Shown here: positions 47,267 through 56,256 of the stretch, piece after piece
Numbering within the stretch: position 1 is the first letter of the stretch
How the letters are laid out: each line of letters opens with the position of its first letter
DNA from: an uncultured Kiritimatiellota bacterium
GTDB lineage: Bacteria > Verrucomicrobiota > Kiritimatiellia > RFP12 > DVOR01
NCBI GenBank assembly: GCA_944389945.1
Contig: CALXOF010000002.1
Location: 62,001 to 126,000 of the forward strand
DNA: 64,000 nucleotides
Direction: 5' to 3'
Translations under genes and position numbers: made by a program
The notes under the pieces: generated by a model
Told to the model about the DNA's origin: nothing
Database searches by the model: none
What the model saw: the letters and a program-made list of their open reading frames with translations, nothing else

Positions 47267-47283
47267 CATTTCCCTCGTAGAAT

Positions 47284-47383
47284 AACCGCAAAGACGCTAT
47301 GGGACGCGAAACGCCTCGGGCTCCATCGGGCGCTCTGCGGCTTCGCCGCTGACCGCGCCCGCCGCCCTCCGTTTCGCGCCTTG
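47284..47383 (+). repeat. Module F, copy 2
   Basis: Alignable with 39934-40035, including GCTCTGCGGCTTCGCCGCTG. In this gap F precedes E, whereas in the other gap E precedes F. Confidence 0.84.
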
Positions 47384-47400
47384 GCGTTCTCCAAGGCTTC

Positions 47401-47538
47401 AATACTGTCCGAGGAAATCGGCAAGCCTCCTTTTCCCGCAAAGACGCCAGTTCGGGTGAAGCCAGATGGGTTGACGCCGGTCGCTTTGCGGGCCAGACGC
47501 CCGCTGATCGCTCCCTCCCGCCCATCGTCTTCGCGCTT
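47401..47538 (+). repeat. Module E, copy 2
   Basis: Begins AATACTGTCCGAGGAAATCG and ends CCCATCGTCTTCGCGCTT. It shares the internal GACGCCGGTCGCTTTGCGGG-like hairpin with copy 1. Confidence 0.85.
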
Positions 47539-47621
47539 AGGCCGTCTTGAGAGGTCCTTTTGGCGCAGGAAAGTGGGGCGCGGGAGTGCGCACGCACGTG
47601 CGCCTGGCGTTAGCGCCCCAC

Positions 47622-47677
47622 CTTTCCTGTAAGATTTGCGTCTTTGCGATCTATCTCTTTCCCCCGGACACTACTGC
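47622..47677 (+). repeat. Module G, copy 2
   Basis: CTTTCCTGTAAGATTTGCGT, then CTTTGCGATCT and CCCCGGACACTACTGC. Confidence 0.78.
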
Positions 47678-47704
47678 TAGGCCCCACTCGTCGCCCCGAA
47701 GGGG

Positions 47705-47757
47705 CGTTCTCTGTTCTCCGTTCTCCGTTTTCTGTTCTCCGTTTTCTGTTCTCCGGG
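47705..47757 (+). repeat. TTCTCCG minisatellite, copy 3
   Basis: Six or so TTCTCCG / TTTTCTG units directly after a CGTCGCCCCG...GGGGCG hairpin, ending in CCGGGG. Confidence 0.75.
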
Positions 47758-47799
47758 GTGGCGCAAGCCCCCCGGAGAACAGAAAACTTTCGGTTTGGC

Positions 47800-47828
47800 T
47801 TGACCTTCGCGCGGCGATGGTATACACT
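47800..47828 (+). promoter_or_regulatory. Promoter of the N-acetylhexosamine locus
   Basis: TTGACC (47800-47805) with TACACT (47823-47828) at 17 bp, or TATACA (47821-47826) at 15 bp with a TGG extension. It lies 63 bp before the GH109 start. Confidence 0.6.
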
Positions 47829-47890
47829 AATACTAAATGGCCGCAGTTAAGCGGTCAAGACTGACAAACTGACAACAAGGAGCAAGAGAC

Positions 47891-49342
47891 ATGAGTCTTT
47901 TTTCTACACGCCGCGGCTTTCTGAAGACGGCCGGTGCCGCAACCATCGCCGGGACGATCGCGAGCAAATTGCCCGCCCGGAAGTTTGAGCACGTGGGTGG
48001 TTTGGCTTGCGCCCCGCTCGAGACCGTCAAGGTCGGCGTGATTGGCCTGGGCATGCGTGGCCCCGGCGCGGTCTATCGTCTTTCCGCCATCCCCGGCGTG
48101 CGCGTGACGGCGCTCGGCGACCTCTTCGAGGCGCGTGTCGCGGCTTCCACGAAGTGGCTCACCGACCACGGTTTCTCCGCCCCCAAGGGCTACTATGGTG
48201 GCACGGAGGAATGGAAAAAGCTCGTTGACGACCCGGACGTCAACCTCGTCTACGTCGCCACGCCTTGGCAGATGCACGTGGAGATGGTGAAGTACGCCCT
48301 CAGCCACAAGAAGCACGTGGCCTGCGAAGTGCCGATGGTCTTCCACGTGGAAGACTGCTGGGACATCATCGACCTGGCCGAAGAGAACCGCGTCCACTGC
48401 ATGCTCCTGGAAAACTGCTGCTACGGCGACAGCGAGATGCTCGCCCTCAACATGGTGCGCCAGGGCATCCTCGGCACGCTCGTTCACGGCGAAGGCGCCT
48501 ACATCCACGACCTGCGCGCCTGGAACTTCAAGGAGAATTCCTACGAGGGCTTCTGGCGCCTGAAGTGGAACGCCCAGCACGGCGGCAACCCCTACGCCAC
48601 CCACGGCCTCGGCCCCATCTGCCAATACATGAACGTCGGCCGCGGCGACCAGATGCGCGTCCTCACCTGCCTCAACAGCGGCGAATTCGGCTTCTCCGAA
48701 TACGTCAAGGTCCACGCCGCCGAGATCGAAGCCCTCAAGGCGAAGTCCAAGGGCACGAAGTATGGCATGAGCGATGTGGACGCGCTCACCGGCCCCTGGA
48801 AGCAGGGCGACATGTCCACCTCCATCATCAAGACGGTCAAGGGCCGCACCATCCTCGTCCAGCACGACACCACCAGCCCCCGCCCCTACACCCGCATCAA
48901 CCTCATCAGCGGCACCCGGGGCGTCCTCCAGGATTATCCCCTGCGCATCGCCCTCGATCCCAAGTACGAAGCGCCCCACCTCGGCTGGGCCAACGAAAAG
49001 CAGCTTGGCGAAATTGTCGCGAAGTACCGCCACCCCCTCTGGAAGGAATCCGGCGAGCTCGCCCAGCGTCTCGGCGGCCACGGCGGCATGGACTTCCTCA
49101 TGGACCTGCGCCTCTGCTACTGCCTGCAGAAAGGCCTCCCGCTGGACATCAACGTCTACGAGTCCTGCCAGTGGTCCGTCATCGCCGAACTCTCCGAGAT
49201 CTCCAACGCCAACGACGGTGCCCCCGTCGAGGTGCCCGACTTCACCCGCGGCGCCTGGCAGGGACTCGCCCCGCTCGGCATCGAGACCGTCGACCTTGAG
49301 CTCAATCAGGATGCCAAGGCCGGCCAGCAACTGAACGTCTAA
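47891..49342 (+). CDS. Gfo/Idh/MocA-fold glycoside hydrolase, GH109-type alpha-N-acetylgalactosaminidase
   Basis: A 483-residue enzyme with a Tat signal (RRGFLK at 7-12), a Rossmann NAD-binding motif (GVIGLGMRG at 49-57) and the Gfo/Idh/MocA C-terminal sheet. Segments NPYATHGLGP and GHGGMDF match the GH109 group, which removes terminal alpha-GalNAc by an NAD-dependent elimination/addition mechanism; the His in ATHG and Tyr/His around it are the expected catalytic set. The Tat signal fits export of a cofactor-loaded enzyme. A CAAGGAG site precedes the ATG. It opens a plus-strand locus with a kinase, transporter and GH84. Substrate by family: mucin O-glycans or blood-group A type structures. 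Confidence 0.88.
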   Translation: MSLFSTRRGFLKTAGAATIAGTIASKLPARKFEHVGGLACAPLETVKVGVIGLGMRGPGAVYRLSAIPGVRVTALGDLFEARVAASTKWLTDHGFSAPKGYYGGTEEWKKLVDDPDVNLVYVATPWQMHVEMVKYALSHKKHVACEVPMVFHVEDCWDIIDLAEENRVHCMLLENCCYGDSEMLALNMVRQGILGTLVHGEGAYIHDLRAWNFKENSYEGFWRLKWNAQHGGNPYATHGLGPICQYMNVGRGDQMRVLTCLNSGEFGFSEYVKVHAAEIEALKAKSKGTKYGMSDVDALTGPWKQGDMSTSIIKTVKGRTILVQHDTTSPRPYTRINLISGTRGVLQDYPLRIALDPKYEAPHLGWANEKQLGEIVAKYRHPLWKESGELAQRLGGHGGMDFLMDLRLCYCLQKGLPLDINVYESCQWSVIAELSEISNANDGAPVEVPDFTRGAWQGLAPLGIETVDLELNQDAKAGQQLNV

Positions 49343-49366
49343 CCCATTTAACAAGGAGAAGCAACC

Positions 49367-50758
49367 ATGTCTCATGATTGCGCCTGCGCCGGCATCAAGT
49401 TCGTGCCGCCCTTCGACCCGGGCTTCAAGGCCGCCTTCCTGAAACTCCGCCGCATCAAGGAAGAAGCGGCCAAAGACCCCGGCGGCATCGTCACCGTCGC
49501 CATCGAGCGCGACAACAACGCCGTCGCCCGCTACGAGCTCCCCTACCCCAAGCGCGCCGTCGAGTGCCCCGGCTTCGCCCGCTTCGTCGAGCGCATCGTC
49601 AAGTTCATGCTCTGGTCCGCCGGCGGCTTCAAGATCTACATCGACGCCCCCAAGCCCGTCGTTGACAAGATCAAGGCCGACTACTCCGAGAACGGCGCCC
49701 GCGCCTTCGACTACGGCTTCTTCAAGACCATCTACGACCGCCCCATCGAAATCGTCGAGGCCCCCGCCTCCGCGATTCCCCAGGGCCACGACCTGGCCAT
49801 CTCCCTCGGCGGCAACATGAACGGCAACCGCATCGGCTTCGACCTCGGCGGCTCCGACTTCAAGCTCACCGCCATGGTCAACGGCGAGAGCGTCTGGCAG
49901 AAGGAAGTCCCCTGGGACCCCTACAACGCCACCGACTCCAACTACCACTACGACCACATCAAGGCCGGCTTCGACGAGACCATCAGCCACCTCCCCGGCG
50001 GCAAGGTCGACGCCATCGGCGGCTCCTCCGCCGGCGTCATCGTCGACAACGAGCTCCGCACCGCGGGCCTCATCAAGGGCATCAAAGACCCCACCGAATA
50101 CGCCAAGGCCCAGAAGCTCTTCAAGCGCCTCAAGGCCGATTACGGCGTTCCCTTCGAGGTCGCCAACGACGGTGACGTCTCCGCCCTCGTCGGTCGCCTC
50201 GCCCTCGGCAAGAAGGGTATCATCGGCCTGGCCATGGGCACCTCCGAAGCCGTCGGCTACATCGACAACTCTGAGAAGGGCGTCCTCACCGGCCGCATCT
50301 CCGAGCTCGCCTTCGCCCCCGTCGACCTCAACTGCGAAGCCGCCGCCGACCCCTGGTCCGGCGATATCGGCGTTGGCGCCCTCTACTTCTCCCAGCAGGC
50401 CGTCAACAAGCTCGGCCTCGCCGCCGGCTTCCCCTTCAAGGAAGAGGCCCTACCCCTCCGCCTCAAGGAAGTCCAGAAGGCCATGGAGGCCGACGACCCC
50501 GTCGCCGTCGATATCTACAAGGCCATCGGCATCTACCTGGGCTACACGCTCCCGTGGTACGCCGAGTTCTACGACTACCACTCCCTAATGCTCCTCGGCC
50601 GCGTCTCCTCCGGCAAGGGCGGCGACCTCATCCTCACCACCGCCAAGCAGGTGCTCAAGGAAGAGTTCCCCGAGTACGACATCGACGTCTTCATGCCCGA
50701 TGAGCAGGTGCGCCGCCTCGGCCAGTCCGCCGCCGCCGCCTCGCTCCCCGAGTGCTGA
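49367..50758 (+). CDS. ROK-family sugar kinase-like protein
   Basis: A 463-residue protein whose C-terminal 300 residues have the ROK actin-like fold: phosphate-1 motif GFDLGGSDFK (about 157-166), the VDAIGGSSAGVIVDN segment, VANDGDVSALVGRLALG (acidic catalytic region) and AMGTSEAVGYID. The first 150 residues form an additional domain (PKRAVECPGFARFVERIVKF; IYIDAPKPVVDKI) that ordinary ROK glucokinases lack. The ROK Cys/His zinc cluster is not evident. Located 24 bp after GH109 and before a sugar porter, it probably phosphorylates the released N-acetylhexosamine. The substrate is inferred from context. A perfect terminator follows the gene. Confidence 0.8.
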   Translation: MSHDCACAGIKFVPPFDPGFKAAFLKLRRIKEEAAKDPGGIVTVAIERDNNAVARYELPYPKRAVECPGFARFVERIVKFMLWSAGGFKIYIDAPKPVVDKIKADYSENGARAFDYGFFKTIYDRPIEIVEAPASAIPQGHDLAISLGGNMNGNRIGFDLGGSDFKLTAMVNGESVWQKEVPWDPYNATDSNYHYDHIKAGFDETISHLPGGKVDAIGGSSAGVIVDNELRTAGLIKGIKDPTEYAKAQKLFKRLKADYGVPFEVANDGDVSALVGRLALGKKGIIGLAMGTSEAVGYIDNSEKGVLTGRISELAFAPVDLNCEAAADPWSGDIGVGALYFSQQAVNKLGLAAGFPFKEEALPLRLKEVQKAMEADDPVAVDIYKAIGIYLGYTLPWYAEFYDYHSLMLLGRVSSGKGGDLILTTAKQVLKEEFPEYDIDVFMPDEQVRRLGQSAAAASLPEC

Positions 50759-50767
50759 TTCCCCTTC

Positions 50768-50808
50768 GGCCCGCCGCAGGTTCACCCCTGCGGCGGGCCT
50801 TCTTTTTT
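50768..50808 (+). terminator. Terminator between the ROK and MFS genes
   Basis: Perfect 13-bp stem GGCCCGCCGCAGG / CCTGCGGCGGGCC with a six-base loop and a TTCTTTTTT tail. It would reduce but perhaps not abolish read-through to the sugar porter. Confidence 0.92.
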
Positions 50809-50837
50809 GTTTTCATCTCCGAACCGGAGGACTCCCC

Positions 50838-52724
50838 ATGACTACCGGGTTTTACAACAAATACCTCCTCTTTATCGCCGGCCTCGGCGGTCTGCTTTAC
50901 GGTATTGACGTAGGCGTCATCGCCGGTGCGTTGCCCTATCTTCAGGCCACCACCGACTATTCCGCCGCCCAACTTTCCACCGTCGTTGCGGCCGTGCTGG
51001 GGGGCTCCGTCCTCTCCTCCCTCTTTGCGGGTGCGTTGGCGGACCTCTTTGGTCGCAAATGGCTGATGATCGTTTCCGGCATCTGCTTTGTGCTCAGCGT
51101 ACCGGTCATCTGCATTCCCTCCGGGTTCGGCTGGCTTGTCGCCGGACGTATCCTTCAGGGTGCCGCCGCCGGCTTCATTGGCGTGGTCGTTCCGCTTTAT
51201 CTCGCGGAGAGTCTCACCGCGGATAAGCGTGGCTTTGGCACGGGCATGTTCCAATTCATGCTCACCGTCGGCCTGGTCTTCGCCGCCTTGGTCGGCCTTT
51301 ACTTCGCGCAACACGTCGAAACCATCGCCGAGACCGGCACTGCCGCCGACATCCTTGCGGCCAAGAACTTCGCCTGGCGCGCCATCTTCTGGGCTTGCGC
51401 CGTCCCCGGCGTCATCTTCACCCTTGGTGCCTTCGCCATCTCCGATTCGCCTCGTTGGCTCTACCGCAAGGGCAAACTTCAAGCCGCTCTTGCCGCACTG
51501 ACGCGCAGCCACGGCGCCGACAAGGCTCAGGCCGAGCTTGACGAAATGGGTAAGGCCGAAAAGGCCGCCCAGGAAGAGGCCGCCAAGACCGCCACCGCCT
51601 ACAAGGATTCCCTCCTGCAGAAGAAATACGTCGTGCCCTTCGTGCTCGCCGTTGTCATCCTCGCCTGCAACCAAGCCACCGGCATCAATTCCGTCCTGGC
51701 CTATATCGTCGACGTCCTCAAGCAAGCCGGCCTCGAAGGTGCTTGGGCCAACGCCGGCGACCTCTCCGTCAAGATTCTCAACATGGTCATGACGCTCGTC
51801 GCCATGTTCTTGGTTGACCGTCTTGGCCGCAAGGCCCTCCTCACCATCGGCACCTCCGGTATCATTGTCGGCCTCCTCGGCGTCGCCTTCCTCTTCTGGA
51901 ACTCCGAGCGCAAGATGGTCGATTACACCGTCAATCCTGCCGATTACGCCATCACGCGTACGGAGAACGTCGTCGATGAGAAGACCGGCCTCGAGGTCAA
52001 GGATGAATCCGGCAAGGTCAAACAGCACGACGTCACCTACCGCTACTACCAGGAATTCACGCCGGAGGCCATCCAAAAGCTTACCGGCGCGGAGACCTTC
52101 GAGCCTTCTCAGGTCAAGATCGTCTACAAGGAGAACGGGAAGACCGCCGTCAAGTCCATCGTGGTTCAGCCCCGTCCTGAGGGTGCCACCGAGCAACAGC
52201 TCAAGAACTGGCAGGACGAGGTGACCTTCAAGGTCAAGGAATTCAAGGAGGTTGAAGAAGCCCAAGATGTTCCTTATACGCTCGATGGCAAGCCTGCGAC
52301 CCTTGTGGATGTCACCGTCCGCAAGAACGTCCCCGTGGACTTCGAGCTGGTGAGCCTCTCCGTCGGCCCCCTGCCCTCGCCCTTCAACGGCTGGATGGTG
52401 ACGATCTTCTTCATCATCTTCATCGCCACCTATGCCGTCGGCCCCGGCGTCTGCGTGTGGCTGGCGCTCTCCGAGCTCATGCCCAACCGCATCCGCTCCA
52501 TGGGCATGTCCATCGCCCTGCTCATCAACCAGGGCGTCTCCTACCTCATCGCCCAGACCTTCCTTCCGGTCGTCGGCATGTGGGGCTACTCCACCATCTT
52601 CTTCTTCTGCGCCGGCTGCACGGTGATTTACTGGATCACCGCCGTCTTCTTCCTGCCGGAGACCAAGGGTCGCACGCTTGAAGAGATTGAAGCTTACTTC
52701 GCCGGAAAGACGAAGCTCAACTAA
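50838..52724 (+). CDS. MFS sugar porter with a large periplasmic insertion
   Basis: A 628-residue sugar porter (major facilitator). Family motifs are present: GLGGLLYGIDVGVIAGALPY in TM1, DLFGRKW between TM2 and TM3, PLYLAESLTADKRG, NQATGINSVLAYI in TM7, VDRLGRKALL between TM8 and TM9, GPGVCVWLALSELMPNRIR in TM10 and PETKGRTLEEIE at the end. Between TM9 and TM10 there is an extra segment of about 160 residues (about 353-513), charged, beta-rich and predicted periplasmic, which typical XylE-like porters lack. The start at 50838 has a CCGGAGGA site. It likely imports the monosaccharide released by the hexosaminidases. Confidence 0.88.
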   Translation: MTTGFYNKYLLFIAGLGGLLYGIDVGVIAGALPYLQATTDYSAAQLSTVVAAVLGGSVLSSLFAGALADLFGRKWLMIVSGICFVLSVPVICIPSGFGWLVAGRILQGAAAGFIGVVVPLYLAESLTADKRGFGTGMFQFMLTVGLVFAALVGLYFAQHVETIAETGTAADILAAKNFAWRAIFWACAVPGVIFTLGAFAISDSPRWLYRKGKLQAALAALTRSHGADKAQAELDEMGKAEKAAQEEAAKTATAYKDSLLQKKYVVPFVLAVVILACNQATGINSVLAYIVDVLKQAGLEGAWANAGDLSVKILNMVMTLVAMFLVDRLGRKALLTIGTSGIIVGLLGVAFLFWNSERKMVDYTVNPADYAITRTENVVDEKTGLEVKDESGKVKQHDVTYRYYQEFTPEAIQKLTGAETFEPSQVKIVYKENGKTAVKSIVVQPRPEGATEQQLKNWQDEVTFKVKEFKEVEEAQDVPYTLDGKPATLVDVTVRKNVPVDFELVSLSVGPLPSPFNGWMVTIFFIIFIATYAVGPGVCVWLALSELMPNRIRSMGMSIALLINQGVSYLIAQTFLPVVGMWGYSTIFFFCAGCTVIYWITAVFFLPETKGRTLEEIEAYFAGKTKLN

Positions 52725-52742
52725 GCGAACCCTTCCCCTCAT

Positions 52743-52776
52743 AAAACGGCGCCCGGGATTTCGGGCGCCGTTTTTA
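52743..52776 (+). terminator. Terminator of the MFS gene
   Basis: CGGCGCCCG-GGATTT-CGGGCGCCG followed by TTTTTA, 18 bp after the stop codon. Confidence 0.92.
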
Positions 52777-52850
52777 TACTAAGGGGGCTTACCGATTTCC
52801 CTAAACGCTATTGACCGGACAGGATTGATGAAAAAGTATGGAATGAAGTG

Positions 52851-52859
52851 TGCTATAAT
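52851..52859 (+). promoter_or_regulatory. Extended -10 promoter of the GH84 gene
   Basis: TGCTATAAT ends 41 bp before the ATG at 52901. It gives the GH84/DUF362/polyferredoxin unit its own promoter after the preceding terminator. Confidence 0.65.
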
Positions 52860-52900
52860 GATTGACACTGAATGAAAAACCTGAGAGAAGAAAGGCTCAA

Positions 52901-55318
52901 ATGATGAAGACGACCCTTTTTGCCTTGATGGCGGTGAGCGCGGGCGCGGTGTGCGCCGATACGCTTCCGGCCTCTATGCGCGTGTGGCCTACGCCGCAGG
53001 AGGTGACGCTGTCCGGCGGCGACTTCGATAAGCCTGACGAAATCACCTTGGCTCCCGCGCAGGGATTTGACGCGGATGCCAAGGCCGCGCTCGCCAAAAT
53101 CGCCCCGTTGACGGACGATGCGGACTTCACATTGACCTGGAAGACTGATGCTTCCTTGCCCAAAGAAGGTTATACGCTGACCTTGGGCGAGGACGGCGCG
53201 ACGTTGGCCGCCGCGGACGATTCCGGGTTCTTCTATGGCGTGCAGACGCTGAGGCAGTTGCTCGCCTCCGATGAATACCAAGGCGTAACGATCAAGGACT
53301 GGCCGGACGTGGCCTTCCGCGGAACGGTCGAAGGCTTCTATGGCCTGCCCTGGAGCTTCGAGGCGCGCAAGAGCCAGTTCCGTTTCTACGGTGAGACCAA
53401 GATGAACACCTACATCTATGGTCCGAAGGATGACCCCTATCACGGCTTCTCCAACCGCTGGCGCGACCCCTACCCTGAGGCTGAGGCTCGCCGCATTGCC
53501 GAGCTCGTGCGCGTGGCCCACGAGAACAAGGTCAACTTCGTGTGGGCCGTCCACCCCGGCCGTGACATCCATTGGAAAGACGACTCCGACATGCGCGCCT
53601 GCGTGGCGAAGTTCGAGATGATGTACAAGCTCGGCGTCCGTTCCTTCGCCGTCTTCTTCGATGACGTGTGGGGCGAAGGTGCCCGCGCGGAGAAGCAGGT
53701 GGAGATGTTGAACTACGTGAACCGCAACTTTGTTCGCGCCAAGGGCGATGTCACGCCCCTCATCCTCTGCCCCTCGCAGTACAACAAGGCCTGGACGAAC
53801 GGCAATTATCTTGACGTGCTCGGCAAGGGCCTTGACTCCGACATCCAGGTGATGTGGACGGGCAACTCCGTCTGTACCAACATCACCAAGGACACGACCG
53901 AGTGGTTCATGAACAAGGTCAACCGCAAGCCCTACATCTGGTGGAACTGGCCTGTGAGCGACTACTGCAAGGCCCACCTGCTCCTCGGCCGTTGCTACGG
54001 CAACGATCCCACCAATGGCCCGCGTTACGCCGGCTTCGTCTCCAACCCCATGGATAAGCCCGAGGCCTCGAAGATTGCGCTCTTCGGCGTGGCTGCCTAT
54101 GCGTGGAACCCCGACAACTTCGATTCCGACCAGGCTTGGCGTGACGGCATCCGCCGCACTTTCCCCTATGTGGCCGGCGCCATGCAGACCTTCGCCGAGC
54201 ACAACTCCGACCAGGGCCCCAACGGCCACGGCTATCGTCGCGAAGAGTCCGTTGCCATCGAGCCGACCGTTCAGCGCGTCCTCAAGGCACTCAACGCCGG
54301 GCAAGCTCCTGCCAAGGAAGATTTGGCGGCGATTTCCGCGGAATTCAAGGCCATCAACACCTCCGGCGACACCCTGCTGAAGCAGTGCGCCAACGACCTC
54401 TTCATGAAGGAGGTCAACGATTGGATTGTCCTCTTCCGCTCTCTGGGTGACACCGGCGCCGCCGTGACCGAGGCCTTGGCCGGCAACGGCTCCGCGCAGG
54501 ATGCGCTCAATCGCCTCCTGGCCTACCGTGCCGAACAGGCCGAACTCTCCAAGATCAACGGCCAGAAGCCCTATCAGCAGGGCGCCGGCATCGAGGTCGC
54601 CAGCCGCGTCCTCACGCCTTACCTCAACCGAGCCGGCGAGGCCCTCTACGCCAAGCTCTGGCAGGAGACCGCCGGCAAGCCCGCGCCGAAGAGCGAGACC
54701 AAACTCTACGAGTTCATCACCAACGTGGACGCGCTGAAGACCTTCTCCGTGAGCCGCAAGGGCACCTTCGTGCAGTTGCCGCGCATCATGGAGCCCAAGA
54801 CGATTCAGCCGAACGAGTGGCTCGGCATCCGCCTGCCTGACGGCGTCACCGCCACCTGGGTGCACTTCATCCTCGAATCCGCGGAGGCCCCCAAGCAGGG
54901 CCGCATCCAGATCTCCACAGACGGCGGCAAGACTTGGTCTGAGCGCGCCACCGTGGTCAGCGGCAACGGTCAAGTCGGCGAGATGGAAATCCGTCGTATC
55001 GACCCCAAGGATGGCGTCAATGCCGCCCGCTACATCAACCTCTCCAACAAGCCCGTCACCATCACGCTCCGCCAGTTCAAGGTGGACGTGCCCAAGGACT
55101 CCGCGGCCAACGTCTTCGGCGCCATGACCGACGGCGACCTCAACTCCGGGTACACGCTTGCCGCCCGTCAGAGCGTCCGCGTGCCGGTGGCCAAGCCCAT
55201 CACTGCGGAGAACACCAAGGTGCTCGCCTCCGGCCCCGTCACTGTCACCTTGGAAGATGAGGCGGTCGTCCTAACCGCCGGCGACCGTGACATCACCGTC
55301 CACGAAGTCATCCACTAA
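52901..55318 (+). CDS. GH84 beta-N-acetylglucosaminidase (NagJ/OGA-like)
   Basis: An 805-residue secreted enzyme: signal peptide (MMKTTLFALMAVSAGAVCA), GH20b-like N-terminal domain (about 25-130; GEDGATLAAADDSGFFYGVQ), then the GH84 barrel with FRGTVEGFYGLPWS (about 140), TYIYGPKDDPYH and the catalytic pair in VFFDDVWGEG (about 251-260). The two adjacent Asp residues are the polarising and general-acid residues of this substrate-assisted family. A helical domain and a C-terminal beta-sandwich (about 620-780; GRIQISTDGGKTWSERATV) follow. It removes beta-GlcNAc from mucin-type or other glycans. The start at 52901 has a GAAGAAAGG site. Confidence 0.93.
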   Translation: MMKTTLFALMAVSAGAVCADTLPASMRVWPTPQEVTLSGGDFDKPDEITLAPAQGFDADAKAALAKIAPLTDDADFTLTWKTDASLPKEGYTLTLGEDGATLAAADDSGFFYGVQTLRQLLASDEYQGVTIKDWPDVAFRGTVEGFYGLPWSFEARKSQFRFYGETKMNTYIYGPKDDPYHGFSNRWRDPYPEAEARRIAELVRVAHENKVNFVWAVHPGRDIHWKDDSDMRACVAKFEMMYKLGVRSFAVFFDDVWGEGARAEKQVEMLNYVNRNFVRAKGDVTPLILCPSQYNKAWTNGNYLDVLGKGLDSDIQVMWTGNSVCTNITKDTTEWFMNKVNRKPYIWWNWPVSDYCKAHLLLGRCYGNDPTNGPRYAGFVSNPMDKPEASKIALFGVAAYAWNPDNFDSDQAWRDGIRRTFPYVAGAMQTFAEHNSDQGPNGHGYRREESVAIEPTVQRVLKALNAGQAPAKEDLAAISAEFKAINTSGDTLLKQCANDLFMKEVNDWIVLFRSLGDTGAAVTEALAGNGSAQDALNRLLAYRAEQAELSKINGQKPYQQGAGIEVASRVLTPYLNRAGEALYAKLWQETAGKPAPKSETKLYEFITNVDALKTFSVSRKGTFVQLPRIMEPKTIQPNEWLGIRLPDGVTATWVHFILESAEAPKQGRIQISTDGGKTWSERATVVSGNGQVGEMEIRRIDPKDGVNAARYINLSNKPVTITLRQFKVDVPKDSAANVFGAMTDGDLNSGYTLAARQSVRVPVAKPITAENTKVLASGPVTVTLEDEAVVLTAGDRDITVHEVIH

Positions 55319-55348
55319 ACCTGGGGCGCGGCCCCGCGGAGGAACGTG

Positions 55349-56254
55349 ATGAAACGCAGAACATTCCTAATGTCCGGGGCCGCGCTTGTAGTGACCGCGC
55401 CCGCCGCTTCGTTGGCCGCCGCCGAACCTCCGGCGGCGACAGGTGCCAAGAGCAAGGTTGTGGCGGTGCGCGGTGGCGAACCGGAAGCGCTTTTCCGCAA
55501 GGGTATCGCCGAGCTGGGTGGTATCGCAACCTTCGTCCGCCCTGGCCAGAAGGTGGTTGTCAAGCCCAACATCGGCTGGGACCGTGCCCCCGAGTACGGT
55601 GCGAACACCAATCCGGACCTTGTCGCGGAGATTGTCCGCCAGTGTATCGCAGCCGGGGCCTCGCAGGTCGAGGTCTTTGACCATACTTGTAACAGTTGGG
55701 AGCGGTGCTACCGCAATTCCGGCATTGCCGATGCCGTGACGCAGGCCGGCGGCAAAATGGTCGAGGCCCACGACCGCGACTCCTATCGCGAGGTCTCCCG
55801 TCCCGCCGCCGGTAGCATGAAAACCGCCCTCATCCACCGTGCTATCCTCGATGCGGACGTCTTCATCAACGTGCCCATCCTCAAGCACCACGGCGGCGCG
55901 AAGGTCACCGCCGCCCTCAAAAACTTCATGGGGCTGGTCTGGGACCGCCAGTACATGCACGCCCACAACCTGGACCAGTGCATCGCCGACGCCGCGCTCT
56001 ACCGCAAGCCCGACCTCAATGTCATCGATGCCTACCGCATCATGCCCACCAACGGCCCGCGCGGCGTCACCCTCAATGACGTCCGTACCGTGAAGTACCA
56101 AATCCTCTCCACCGACATTGTCGCGGCTGACGTTCTCGCCTGTAAGCTCCTGCGCACAAAGCCGGAAGATGTGCGCTATGTGGCCCTGGCCGCAAAACAT
56201 GGCCTTGGCACCGCCGACGAGTCGCGTATAGACGTGGTTCGTTTGGAGGCCTAA
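55349..56254 (+). CDS. DUF362 protein with Tat-like signal
   Basis: A 301-residue protein with a twin-arginine-like leader (MKRRTFLMSGAALVV) and a DUF362 domain: VVVKPNIGWDRAPEYGANTN, VDHTCN-like VFDHTCNSWERCY, ADVFINVPILKHHGGAKVTAA and KNFMGLVWDRQYMH. Function of the family is unknown; many members pair with 4Fe-4S proteins, as here (2 bp before a polyferredoxin gene). The start at 55349 has a GGAGGAA site; a GTG three bases earlier is possible. It follows GH84 by 30 bp and is probably co-transcribed. A redox or iron-sulfur maturation role is only suggested by the partner. Confidence 0.86.
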   Translation: MKRRTFLMSGAALVVTAPAASLAAAEPPAATGAKSKVVAVRGGEPEALFRKGIAELGGIATFVRPGQKVVVKPNIGWDRAPEYGANTNPDLVAEIVRQCIAAGASQVEVFDHTCNSWERCYRNSGIADAVTQAGGKMVEAHDRDSYREVSRPAAGSMKTALIHRAILDADVFINVPILKHHGGAKVTAALKNFMGLVWDRQYMHAHNLDQCIADAALYRKPDLNVIDAYRIMPTNGPRGVTLNDVRTVKYQILSTDIVAADVLACKLLRTKPEDVRYVALAAKHGLGTADESRIDVVRLEA

Positions 56255-56256
56255 GC

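Larger units (their letters stand above)
47267..47799. other. Repeat-filled intergenic region between rpsA and the hexosamine locus
   Basis: About 530 bp without a supportable gene. It holds module F copy 2 (47284-47383), module E copy 2 (47401-47538), a short GC-rich hairpin (GCGCACGCACGTGCGC, about 47588-47603), module G copy 2 (47622-47677), a CGTCGCCCCGAAGGGGCG hairpin and the longest TTCTCCG minisatellite (47705-47757). Confidence 0.8.

Noticed and set aside
47855-54973. Long antisense frames (over 680 codons) opposite GH109/ROK, the MFS gene and GH84.
   Set aside because: All are shadows of GC-rich genes with strong family motifs on the plus strand.
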